Assembly (NCBI RefSeq): GCF_051020955.1
Contig: NC_135016.1
Coordinates: 10,434,001 to 10,498,000 of the forward strand
Reading direction: 5' to 3'
Source of the DNA: Megalopta genalis
Taxonomy: Eukaryota; Arthropoda; Insecta; Hymenoptera; Halictidae
DNA length: 64,000 nucleotides
Both the position numbers and the translations under genes were made by a program. The notes below the pieces were generated by a model. The model made no database searches and was not told where the DNA came from. It saw only the letters and a list, made by a program, of their open reading frames with translations. Below are positions 25,885-36,600 of this stretch, piece after piece. How positions within the stretch are numbered: the first letter of the stretch is position 1; each line of letters opens with the position of its first letter.

Positions 25885-26253
25885 TAGAGGGTATCTCAGA
25901 AATGTCTCGTAATCTGGAAATGGCGGATTCCTCAGATCAATTGAAGCAGTTTCTTCCTTTGCAAAAATTTTCTCCGAGGCACCGTTAACGAGTTGTTAAC
26001 GAAAAACAGTGACCAATAAGAATCGAGTACGGCTGACGCCAGGCGGCCCAGCCAAACAGCGCGCGAAGCCCAGTTCCGCTCATTGGCTCGATCGCCTCGC
26101 GCCAGCTGAGTTCGCCTCTCATTGGTCACTGTTTTTCGTTAATATCTCGTTAACGGTGCCTCGGAGAAAATTTTTGTAAAGGAAGAAGTTGCTTCAAATG
26201 ACCCGAGGAACTCGCCACTTTCGGATTGCGAGACATTTTTGGGACAACCTGTA
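25885..26253. mobile_element. 369-bp TA-flanked long-inverted-repeat MITE, copy B
   Basis: Same structure and same 369-bp length as the copy at 11842-12210, with GTTAACGAG, AACAGTGACCAATAAGAATC and the GC-rich loop conserved. The left terminus is degraded (GAGGGTATCTC instead of CAGGGTGTCCC). TA is present on both sides. Confidence 0.8.
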
Positions 26254-28228
26254 GAGGCTCTAAGAAGTATGCCGATCGCATCTGAACGATCGCATTACTT
26301 TATGTGGAGAAATCCGGAATCAGTTGTTGTGGTCACTTTCCTGTGTTCATTCGGCAACCAGTCAAATGGACACCAATTGGCAGGTCAATCTCGATGAAAC
26401 TGGAAGGAATTTAAAGGATTCAGAGGTTTAGAAGAATAGCGGTTACTCTTGGACGTCGAGCGAATAATTGGTAAGACAGTCTACTCTGATTTAACTAACT
26501 CTAGAATAAGTTATAACAAATTGACTGTGCGGAATTCTACAAATTAATGGATTCAGAATATTTTCAGTAACATCCGTGGAAAGAACGGACAGGTCAGCAT
26601 CCGTGCAATTAACTGATATGTGAATCTACTATCTACTAAAATCGAAGGGAATTCTAGGGGCTCATTGGTTTCGAAGAAGACTGTCCGACAAGCTCCTTGG
26701 TCGTTGTTCGATCAATTATTACGCCAATCCATTATCTATCTGGATCTAGAATGATTGCTAAAAAAATCAATTAAACCAAAAGCAGTTCGAGAGTTTCATT
26801 AATTTAGAAGGATAGCAATCCTCAGCAAGGTTTTTACACACACACACACATCGTTCAATTAACTGACAAGTCAATCTACTCTCTACCTAGACCTAGAATA
26901 AACGTCAAGAAACCAGTAAAACCGAAGGAAACTCGTGAGATTCGCAGGTCTCAAAGAACAGCAACCCTCGGCAAGACTCTTGGACACCGTTCGGTAGTCT
27001 CCATCGCGGTGTTGGCAGTGCAGGGAAGAAACAGGCAGCAGCTACTATCTGCATCTACAATCGAGCAGCTAGTAACGTATTCCGTCGGAGTTTCGGGGCG
27101 AAGGGGCGCGTGCCAGCCGCATTTATCGGGCGCAGGGCACGCGTCGAGCAAACAGGGGTTCCGAGGACAATGTTCCCCTTGCAGATGTACGGTAGGTCAA
27201 CGCGAGGGGCACTGTTCCCTGGGGTTCTCGGGGAACTTGGGAGGAGGGGGAGAGAAGCCATGGCAAACTGTCGTCACCCTCGCAGCAGTCTCCCGTAGCT
27301 AGGGTCGCTACGATTTGGCTAGTCGATGCCGATCGAGGTTAGTCAACGGTCGTTTGCCTGGCTGCGTCCCTGGAAACAAGAAAAGAACCTTCGGTTTTTA
27401 ACCGAGGAGGAACAAAAGGGTCTAAAGGTTAAGGGAACCGAGTGGCTTTGCTTCTTGGAAGTGGAAGGGTGCGCTAGAGATCGGGGCTATTTCTGTGCGT
27501 GTGCTGTTCAAGGTGTTCCCGAAACATTGTGAATCGTTGTTTGGTGACTTAGAACTTTGCTCGAGATGAAGAGATACTCGTCGGTGAGATATGATACTTG
27601 TGCGTCGATCGTGCCAATCGACTCCTTCACTGTGCTCATGCCATCGTTGCAGTTGCCTGGATTCATTGATGCAGTTTTTAAACAAATTTTTTTAGAGTAG
27701 CTTCACGGTCATTTTTCATAGAGAGACTTAACGATACGTCGTTTCTCTGATTAAAGATTAAACAATAATCTATCAGTATAATATAAGTGAGGCTTATATT
27801 GCACTTATACGCAGTTATGGCTTATCTGCGACTTAATCCTCCAATGACGTCCCATTTCCTGTGTGTGTGCCACACAGTAAAAATGACTCGGTCAATAAAT
27901 GACTCGGTCAATAAATGACACAGCGATTGCAAAGGAATATCTAAACTGTCGTAATCCCATCATCTTAGAATGATTAGAAGCTCTCCATTCATACTAACTT
28001 TTTAAAGGTAGAATAAAATTCATATCTATTGATGACATACATTTATCAGAAGATAATAGAATCTTGCACATGGACATTTATTTATTTTCTAAACACATTG
28101 CACGAATGTCTTCACTATCTGCTCATTCATCTTGTCGTGAATTGCACAAAACAGAAATTGAATTCATTTGTTAAAAGGTTCGAACAAGTTAAAACTAGTC
28201 AACGACGTGTTTCCCAATGTACTCATCT
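26254..28228. other. Intergenic or 5' region of the gene at 28.6 kb
   Basis: An (AC)n run lies at 26836-26850. Around 27.0-27.55 kb the base composition becomes more balanced and open frames occur on both strands, possibly a 5' exon. A 12-bp reading MPIE starts at ATG 27326 and meets a weak GTTAGT donor at 27338 in phase 0. That would join the exon at 28637, but this is speculative. A 16-bp direct repeat TGACTCGGTCAATAAA lies at about 27884-27916. Confidence 0.3.
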
Positions 28229-28440
28229 TTTTATTGTTTTAAATTGACCTGGTTATTTTCTCAATCGGCCACTTTCTTATCTTTTTACCGTCTTAAATTG
28301 ACCCAGTTATTTTTCCTCGTTCACTTTCCAATCTCTTTACCGTTCTGAGTTTACCCGATCATATTTCACCATTCATTTTCTACTATTTTTACTGTTTCGA
28401 ACTCACCTGATCATCTTTCTATTCGCTTGCATCCACTTCC
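28229..28440. repeat. Degenerate 52-bp tandem array, four copies
   Basis: Units resemble CTTTTTACCGTCTTAAATTG then ACCCAGTTATTTTTC, each starting with a T-rich tract and repeating about every 52 bp. Divergence is high, so the array is old. Confidence 0.7.
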
Positions 28441-28636
28441 TATCGTCAGTCTAACAACGGAAACTTAGGATCCGGTTGTAAAGTTTTATCTATGCTTTTC
28501 GAGTTTCCACGTTCCAAATGTTCTTTTATTGTCGCGAATGTTTTTCGTCGAGGGCTACGGAAGCTACGGAAAGCCTGAGCACATTGGTGGGGTGGCTTGA
28601 CTGCGAGGCTTTTTTATTAACTATTTTCGAGCGCAG

Positions 28637-28690
28637 GCTCCCTGTCTGGCTGATGGAAACGGCGATACGAAAAAGTTGAAGACCGCCGAG
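28637..28690 (+). CDS. Unrecognised gene, candidate internal exon a
   Basis: The acceptor TTTTCGAGCGCAG, preceded by CTTTTTTATTAACTA, ends at 28636. The exon reads APCLADGNGDTKKLKTAE and is followed by GTAAAT at 28691. Both ends are phase 0 and it is 54 bp long. Its shortness makes it the least certain of the three. Confidence 0.4.
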
Positions 28691-30484
28691 GTAAATAGAA
28701 GTTTTAACTACGCAGAGATCGATTCCTGTTTGAGATATCAGAACCGTTCGCCTAGTCGGATTACATGCTCGCGGGACGTTTGATTACGCGTTTAACAGCG
28801 TGCGTTCGCACGCGGTGTTTGTACAGGAGCCGAACGCGAGGGAGTATCTGCAATTGGCGTTGGCCAGGGTGCTCGAGCTGCAGCGGGAGATCAAAGAAGG
28901 AACGTACACAACGGAGAACACCAGCGACCTCGGTAATCAGAATTTATATCGTAAACTTGCCGGCTGCTAGTTTCCACGAAACAGTTCCGGCCCGCTGATC
29001 GCCGGATTAGAGCACGAAAGTTACGCTCGATTTTTAACACCCGATCGAACTTCACCTGGCCTCCTTACTGGCGGTTCCTTTCCACTGAACCCGTTCTAAA
29101 ATAGAAGAACCGTCTCGCTGCAACGAATTCTACGGCTCGTTACTGCTAATTGCAATTGTTTGGGAAACTAACTTCTGTGGAAAGGATCGTTTGTTGCTGG
29201 TCCGTAGTTTTCTGCAGCGAAACCTGAAATTCTACCTCGTTGAGTCATTTTATTTTTTTTTGTCGGCGCTGTCTGCCGAACGATGAAAGCACCCTTCGCT
29301 CTATTTTTCTAAAGGATCTGTGATATTGTCGTCTGCAGCGAATATTTCTGTGACGATTTCTATGCTATTTTTCTGGTCGAATCTTTCATATTTGTCGTAC
29401 TTTACGCGATAGTAAAATCACTGTTATTGCCGTATTATTACCAGATGATATCCCTGGTTGCGTTTCTTGCAAGTACCGTAATAAAGTCATCGTTATTGCT
29501 GCATTATTATTAGACAATATTCCTGTTTGTTTCTCTTACATTTATCGTAATCTGTACAATGATAAAATCATTGTTATTGCTGTATTATTGCCACATGATA
29601 TTTCTGGTTGTTTCTTTGATATTTGTCGCAATTTGTACAGTAATAAAATCATTGTTATCGCTGCATTATTACTAGATGGTATCACTGGTTGCTTCTCTAT
29701 CTTTCATCGCAGCCGGCGCAACAATAAAATCATTGTTCTTGCAGTATTATTGCTAAATGATATCCCTGATTGCTTCTCTGATTTCTATCGTAGTTCACGA
29801 AACAATAAAATCGTTGTTACGTCCTATTATTACTGAATAATATTCCTGGTTGATTCTCTGACTTTTATCACAGTTAATGGAACAATAAAATCGTTGTTAT
29901 GTTGAATTATTACTGGATGATATTCCTGAGTGCTTCTCTTACATCTATCATAATCCATGCAATAATAAAATCATTATGAATCTAGTAACATGAATGCTAA
30001 CAGAGAGGTTCTCTGCTCAGGTGAGTCGAGCAGCGACGAGGACCTGACGACAGAGGTCCTGAGGAAAGTCTTCCAGAACCTGCCGGGCACACCTAACTCC
30101 GTGGACCATCTGCTGGACAGGTCCGCGAAGCCAAGGAACGCGCAGCTCGACGCGATTCATGGGAAAAGGATCCAGCTGTTGGGCTACGACACCTGTCGCA
30201 GAGCAGCCGTCGAGTACATGAAGAACGCAGTCCGCGAGACAAGAAAGGAATCCTCAAAGACGAATCCTCCATCCAATCATCCCGGCTTCCGGCTTGCTAC
30301 TTATTCGAGGAACGAGCCCCGGATTGCACAATGCAGGACCGGTTTGCTGAGAAGTTCGCACAAAAGGGAGGCTGGCTGTTCGTATGACCAGGAGATCAGG
30401 GACAGGATGCTGAAGAGCTTGGACCTCCATTTAGCCAGCAAACAGAGGGATTACACTGCGAAATTGATGAGATCCGGCTTTTAG
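28637..30484 (+). CDS. Unrecognised gene, last three coding exons (at least 207 aa)
   Basis: Exons 28637-28690, 28827-28932 and 30021-30484 join without phase breaks and end at TAG 30482-30484. I do not recognise the protein. Visible features are a likely amphipathic helix EYLQLALARVLELQREIKEG, an acidic serine cluster GESSSDEDL typical of CK2 sites, a central stretch around GKRIQLLGYDTCRRAAVEYM, and a basic C-terminal half ending in AKLMRSGF. There is no signal peptide or membrane segment. It looks like an intracellular, partly disordered protein. The 5' end is not found; it probably lies between 24.1 and 28.6 kb. The gene converges on the PFKFB gene with about 1 kb between the presumed 3' ends. 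Confidence 0.5.
28827..28932 (+). CDS. Unrecognised gene, candidate internal exon b
   Basis: The acceptor GGTGTTTGTACAG ends at 28826. The exon reads EPNAREYLQLALARVLEL and continues to ENTSDL plus one base. The donor G|GTAATC is at 28933, phase 1, which fits the next exon. The helix-forming composition differs from the surrounding frames. Confidence 0.55.
29400..29975. repeat. 80-82-bp tandem array, about 7 copies, in the intron before the terminal exon
   Basis: ATAAAATCRTTGTTAT followed by TATTATT, GATAT and TTGCTTCTCT recurs at 29562, 29642, 29724, 29805, 29885 and 29965, with older copies upstream. It ends about 45 bp before the splice acceptor of the terminal exon. Confidence 0.85.
30021..30484 (+). 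CDS. Unrecognised gene, terminal exon
   Basis: The acceptor TTCTCTGCTCAG ends at 30020. Two bases complete the Gly of GESSSDEDL and 153 further codons run to TAG. The upstream ATG at 29990 lies in the intron and is probably not the start. Codon usage is G/C-ending, unlike the AT-rich array just before it. Confidence 0.6.
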
Positions 30485-31517
30485 AAATCGTTGGATTCGT
30501 TTCATCGACCGAGGATTTTGCGATTAGTTTGCGTCGCGAAGGCTCTTTTCTTAATCGATGCTCCTGCGAGTAATTAAATCGTCGGAGTCCTTCCTCTGAT
30601 TAAGGCTTCTGCGATTAATTGTGTCGCGGACAGGCTTTCCCTAATCAAGGATTTTGCGATTGTGACGCTCTAGTCAGATTTACCTGCCTCGAGAGCCATT
30701 CTAGTCATGCATACCAGTCAGAAATATTGAGAAAGCTTTTAACTAAGAATTATTTTTCTAAGATATATATTTATATTTATGATTACTCTATAAGGTAAAT
30801 TATTGTAATAACCTATATCTTGTGAACAATTTTGCTGTGCTGTAACAGGGTTGTAATTTGTAATGGACAGAGCGAACGAAGCTGTTAAAATCATTATAAT
30901 TTAAATTGAATCGTTATCGAGCTTCGAAGTTGACTAACGTGTTTTGCTCTATATAAATGACAATGCGATATTCCTTTCGACTTTTCGATATCGTTGTTAT
31001 AGCGTGAATTAAGAAATTTCCTACAAAAGACTTCGCATAATTTCAATATATCTTAAATTAACAATTATGTTAACACTTCAATTGTCACGCCTACAATCCC
31101 AACAATTTCACGAAATTAAATTTCGTGAAATATTAATATATATATATAATATTAATATATTAAAATATTATATAAATATTAATATATATACTATTAATAT
31201 ATATATATAATATTAATATATTATAATATTATATAAATATTAATATATATACTATTAATATATATAATATTAATATATTATAATATTGGATCAAATTGAA
31301 ATTAAAAAGTTACGTCACCAATTCAAGATGATATCGACTACTCTTTCGACATTCGCACGTTTTATCCGAACAAGATTGACATGATATAATCCATTAGCCA
31401 AAAAATCAATGTTCCATTGTGAGCAAATAATTCAAAGAATTACCCGTCCCATGATCGTGCAGCAAGCTGCGTGGCGATTTGAAAGGTTCGTGGGCCGGTC
31501 GAGCTTTGTAAAAAATG
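30485..31517. other. Space between two convergent genes
   Basis: A 3' UTR of the plus-strand gene probably starts here; a weak ATTAAA is at 30573. An AT tandem tract (TATTAATATATA-type, about 60-bp period) occupies about 31126-31290. No gene is seen. Confidence 0.4.
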
Positions 31518-31523
31518 TTTATT
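31518..31523 (-). terminator. Candidate polyadenylation signal of the PFKFB gene
   Basis: AATAAA on the minus strand (TTTATT on plus), about 1.7 kb past the PFKFB stop. It would imply a long 3' UTR over about 31.5-33.2 kb, in which no gene-like frame is seen. Assignment is by position only. Confidence 0.35.
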
Positions 31524-33224
31524 CATAATGTACAATTAAAAAAGAAAACAAAGACAGTTGAATGTATCTACGATACGACTTAAACGGCTAAAAACGCTCC
31601 GCAAACCTCCGTCTTGTTTCTCGAGTGATATAAAAACTATCAGAAGTTACGCCAATGGGTCGACACTCGACTAGATGAAATTTTAGTCACATAGAAAGGT
31701 GTTCCGGGAAAATCAGCGTTTCTGGTGACGGAAACAATACGCCCTAGCTAAGGCACGCGTGCAACTTCTATAAAAAAATAAATTTCTCTTCCCACTAATC
31801 ACCGTCTCTCGTTAATCACCGTTTGTCTTATCACACCGTTCACGATCCACTCGGATAGTCTCTCTCTCAAGTTTCACGCGAGCTGCATCCGCGCGTCCTC
31901 GGCCGAGAAAGAGTTCAATTGTTTGAAGATTCCGAGGACGTCCGCGTCGCGACTAACGAAGTATTATGCACAACTATGCAGTCTACAAGCTAACCTAATA
32001 TCGAAACGCAGCAGGACATCGACTCCGCCCAACTCCGATCAGAGTATGTACTTAAGTTCGAACATAATCGAACGGACACCGAGGCCGTCGATTCCGCGCG
32101 CGTAACAATGCACGTTCAGCCGCCGCCAATTGTCTTCCCGCTTAACGATCACCGTCGATTTCATCGGCACGATTTAAACGGCCAGATCTTTAATACGCTA
32201 CGCTAACCTACACAATTCTGTCTTCACCGCTACCACGCGTCGCTGAAAGAAATCTAATCTCTAATTATCACTTTTCTTTATCTCGGCTTCGAATATCTAG
32301 GTCGTTTTGTCCAGGAACTAGCTAAAGAAAGATTCGATTCTAGGCCTAAGAACATGGTCAGAGGTTTCTCGTCTTCGTTGCTCCGGTGTCCTGCGATCCT
32401 ACCGACTAAACTGCGGATTTTACAGCAAGGTCCTGGGAACCGAGCCCACTGTATATGTATAGTCATTTCTCGTCGTCGTTCGACTGGGCGAACGATTCTC
32501 TAACAATCACCTAAAAGAGCACGAGCCAAAACAGCGTGAAGCATCAGCGTGTCTCGAACAAAAATGGGAACTGTATCTAAAACTTTCATTGCACTTTCAA
32601 TTCCTACGTCTACGGTGATTCTAATCAGCACTCTTTCGCTTGTTAGGGAATCGATCCCCCTTCTGGATCCCCCTTATGGATCCCCGAAACCCGCAGTCGG
32701 ACAGGCGTCGACCGTCGATCGTAGCTGCCGAGTCGTCGCGTGCAAGGTTCCAAAGAACACGGTGCACGGCTGACAACACCGCTTCACCTGTCTGTCGCCT
32801 ACCGTTAAAAACTAAAACGCTTACAAATAATTAGAATAATATAGAGGGCTCGAGCAGCGGGATTACAGAGTCGCTGCGAATAGAAAGGAAAAAGAGGATC
32901 GGACCGGGGAAACTCGGTCGGAGAGAACTCGCGTATCGGAAACAGAAGCGTTCGCTTCGCGATACTTCTGAAACAAACGCAGTTTGCCCGTTGTCCCGCG
33001 TTCGGTGCTTCCGGTTTCCCCGGCATCGATCCTCGCGAATACATCTTAGAAAGCTACGTGAAAGAAACAAAGAAGAAATAAAACGAACTTCCTCGCCGTG
33101 AGACACGGTCGCTACGCCGTCGGACCCGATCTCCGAAACGTCGATGTCGCTAACGGAATCCCGGGAAGCGCCAGCCCAACAGAGATCGAATTCTGGACGA
33201 GATCGTGGATCGCCGGGCGGTTCC

Positions 33225-33653
33225 TCAGTGCTGCTGCACCAGGGTGGGCCCGTTTCCTGGGTTCCTCCACGGGTCCGGTATGTCGAAGTGATCCGGGACC
33301 GTCAGCAGAGCGTCGTCAGCGGTGCGATCCGCGCTGCAGTTCTTCGGCTTCACTCGAGTCGTGTTCACGCACTCGATCGGAAGCTTGAAGAACTCCAGCT
33401 TGTAATTGTAGCCCTGGCTGGTCGCTCTGATGATCGTGTGGAGCGGGACCTCCATGTACGGCAGCTCCTGCGGCTTCTTATCCATGAAGAAGCCGATTAT
33501 GCAGCGCAGAACAGCCTGGTGGGACACCACCAGGATGTTGTCCGATCTCTGCAGCTCCGCGATCACAGGGTCCACACGGTGCATCGCGTCCACGTAGCTC
33601 TCGCCCCATGGGTAACGGTAGCGCAGCTTGTCCTGGTCGCGCCAGGCGAACTC
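33225..33653 (-). CDS. PFKFB exon 5 (phosphatase C-half, stop)
   Basis: The acceptor GATTTTGCAG precedes 33653. It reads EFAWRDQDKLRYRYPWGESY, then SHQAVLRC and ELPYMEVPLHTI, and ends GPTLVQQH with the stop at 33225-33227. The tail includes VNTTRVKPKNCSAD, matching the VNTHR-P-N segment of the family. Confidence 0.9.
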   Translation of the reverse strand, partial: EFAWRDQDKLRYRYPWGESYVDAMHRVDPVIAELQRSDNILVVSHQAVLRCIIGFFMDKKPQELPYMEVPLHTIIRATSQGYNYKLEFFKLPIECVNTTRVKPKNCSADRTADDALLTVPDHFDIPDPWRNPGNGPTLVQQH

Positions 33654-36600
33654 CTGCAAAATCAGCGCGTTTTTTTGTTTATTTTTATGGGAACAGTGAA
33701 GTTGTCTTGCGTCGGTCAACTACCGACTATCGGTGCTTATGCAGATGTCGAGAACAATGAAGTGCATCATCAATGCAGTGGAACGAATGCGCATTCCGGG
33801 TGCAGGATAATCGTACATTTTTATCTTATTCGTAATGAATTCGATTGTTATGTTAGAGATTGGACTAATGTATCTTCGAAGGTGCGATCGAAATCAAATC
33901 GGAATCAGACGACATGACTCGACGAGTTCTCAGAAACTTCAGAAATATACGACGTACAGCCTAGCTGGATTAAGAGTTGGATTAAGATACCGTTAAACAA
34001 TCAAGCAGAACATGTTTGAACATTTTTAGTGTTTCTCTGCTGAAGTTAATTAAATGGCATCAAAGATTAGAGCACTTCGCACCAAGTGTTACCATGACGT
34101 TTATTTTGATCGATTTCACATTTTTTATTTCGAGATTCTTGTACACTATCAATTGTCACTAGTCTCTGGAAAAAACAGGCTGATGGAGCCGGATATTGTT
34201 GAGTAATTCCTTACGCTCGGTTACTTAAATATTTACTTAAATACTTTAATTCCTTTGGTTTGTTTATTTCTGAATAAACGATCGTCTTATTCGACAAATG
34301 TAAAATTAATTGCGTCCGAGAACATGTATTTCTTGGCACGATTTTTCTGCAACCTGCAAGGCCCATACGTTCGACTGTGCGGAACAAAACAATTGACTTG
34401 CAAGAGCAAGCAACGCGTAGAGCTGACACCTTTCCCCGCTATGTTGTTAACTTCTAGGCAAATAATTTTTTATTGCTCCGTTTAAATCAACTTTTTTGTC
34501 GTAAGACTAGTTTATCTTTCTAACGTTTACTCGGCACGCAATAAAGAACGAGTGACATAAATCAGGATGAAGGCCTTTCAAACTTGACTGACAAGTATGA
34601 TTGACTTTGTGCTCGAGAGATAAGGTGAGGAACGTTGCTCATTGGCTGGGAACATTTATCAGTTTCGAATCGATAGTTTTACGATTTCGTATGGCAATAC
34701 TATCTCTTGATAAAAGAACAAACGGGAATGTGACACGCGGGACTAGAAATGATGCAGATAAGCCTGGTCCTGGAAATGAGACACGCTATCCGAACCAATT
34801 GCAAATCGTCAATATTCAAGATACTCATCATCCTCGATATATTCAATTCGTTCCACGCGACCATTCGTTCGGATACATTCGATTCAGAAAGCCAGACTTA
34901 TTGATTAGGGAGCAGTTGCCGATCATCAACTTTAACAATTTATGCTGCGAATTGCTTTCTCAATTTAGAATCTCGAGGACCTTTTACTTAGTAGCAATTG
35001 TGATTCAGCGTTGTGCTAATAAAACGTCTCGATGGGAAATACTGCGAACCTGATGCCGAGATCAAGACCCACTGATTAGGGAGCTGCAATAGTTCTGAAT
35101 CATCGACCTCAGCAATTTATGCGGCAGTTTTATCTTTCTCAATCAATTTAGAACTCGTACGGCAATTTACTTGGAAGAAACAATTTGCCGTTCGTTATTA
35201 AACAAATAAACGAGGTGATTAGGAGATGCTGTGTCATTCCTGCATCGTCAATGTTAACAGTTTACACGGCCATTTCATCTTCCTCAGTTAACTTAGAATT
35301 TATTGATTCATTTATTTGAGAATGACAATTACTGGACTGCAGTTTTCATGTACTTTCTGGCAAATATGGAGTCAGTGAAACGCAGTGAAAATATCAAACG
35401 AATTTAACAACATGGTTGCATTATCTCCAACTCTTTAGAATAATTAAAATAAATAATTATATAATAAATAATTATTTATATATAGTTCCTGCTTCTTAGA
35501 ATAGATGTCGGAAACTTTTATTTTGCATGAAAATTCGCAACCTAACAATTACGATTCGGTGCGAATATGCAACGTAATGGAGGATATAAGTAGTCTCATT
35601 TGGAGATCAAGGTTCACAGACTACTTCATCAGGCTTAAATCATGAACTGAACGTAGACAAGTACCTGCGGATATTTCTCTTGCATCTCCTCATAGGAGAG
35701 GCCCTCGCATACTCCAGCGTAAAGTTCGTTGAGCGCAGCAACATGCTCCTGCGGCGCTTCAACGCCTCGGGCAGTGGCGATGGTCCTTCGAAGACGACTG
35801 GTCAGGACCCTCAGGTCAGGAATCCGCATAGCGTTGAACTTGGTAGACAACGCCTGAGCGTATCTCTCACCGCGAGCGCTCAATACTGCATCGCCACCGA
35901 CTTTGCCAAGGACGTTGTACTCGCTTTCTCCGTGCTACAAACGAAAGAGAACTTCAGTTACCACGATCTGCTACAAAACTCGCGACGCAGTTAGCTAATC
36001 GATCGAATCCCGGAGCTGTTGTATCAACAATCGTTGAATAAAATGCTCCAAAAGCGTCGAGTGTCACTTCAATTTTCATCGAAATCGCGATTATATCGAA
36101 CGACTAACGAAGCATCATGAAATCTCCTAACTCTCTCTATCATAATTGTGTCTACCCTGATTTTCATTATTGAATCATGCAGTTGCAAGTAAAATCGAAT
36201 TGCCGATTTTTGTTCGAGTATTTGGATTTCGTAGCTTCGAACGCCTCGAAGTATCGAATTTGCACGATATAATATAATCGAATAGTCTGCTCGAACACAA
36301 CGGTAGGCTGTTAATCCAACACAAAGAAACCGTAGTCGGAATGAACGTCGTTGAAGGAAAATTCTCGAGGAAAATCCGTTGAAAGATGATCATCTAAAAA
36401 GATCCAAACATGACAGTTCATAGGCTAATCGGTTAATCAAACAGGCTTCAAATTCAACAGAAAAGACTATAGCCGCGAGGAAACTCGTTCAAGGAAAACC
36501 GACGATCATCTGTAAAGTCCCCAACATAATAGTTCACAGTCTAATTAAATAGAGTATCAACTCGACGCAGAAAGCTACGGTCGCGACCAACTTTGTTCGA

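Noticed and set aside
23587..28637. Splicing of the receptor tail from GTAAGT at 23587 into the exons at 28.6 kb
   Set aside because: Phase 1 at 23586 does not fit the phase-0 exon at 28637 (it would create an early stop), and a polyadenylation signal lies at 24053.
33144..33917. 257-codon open frame on the plus strand
   Set aside because: Antisense shadow of PFKFB exon 5; the minus-strand reading carries the family's catalytic motifs.
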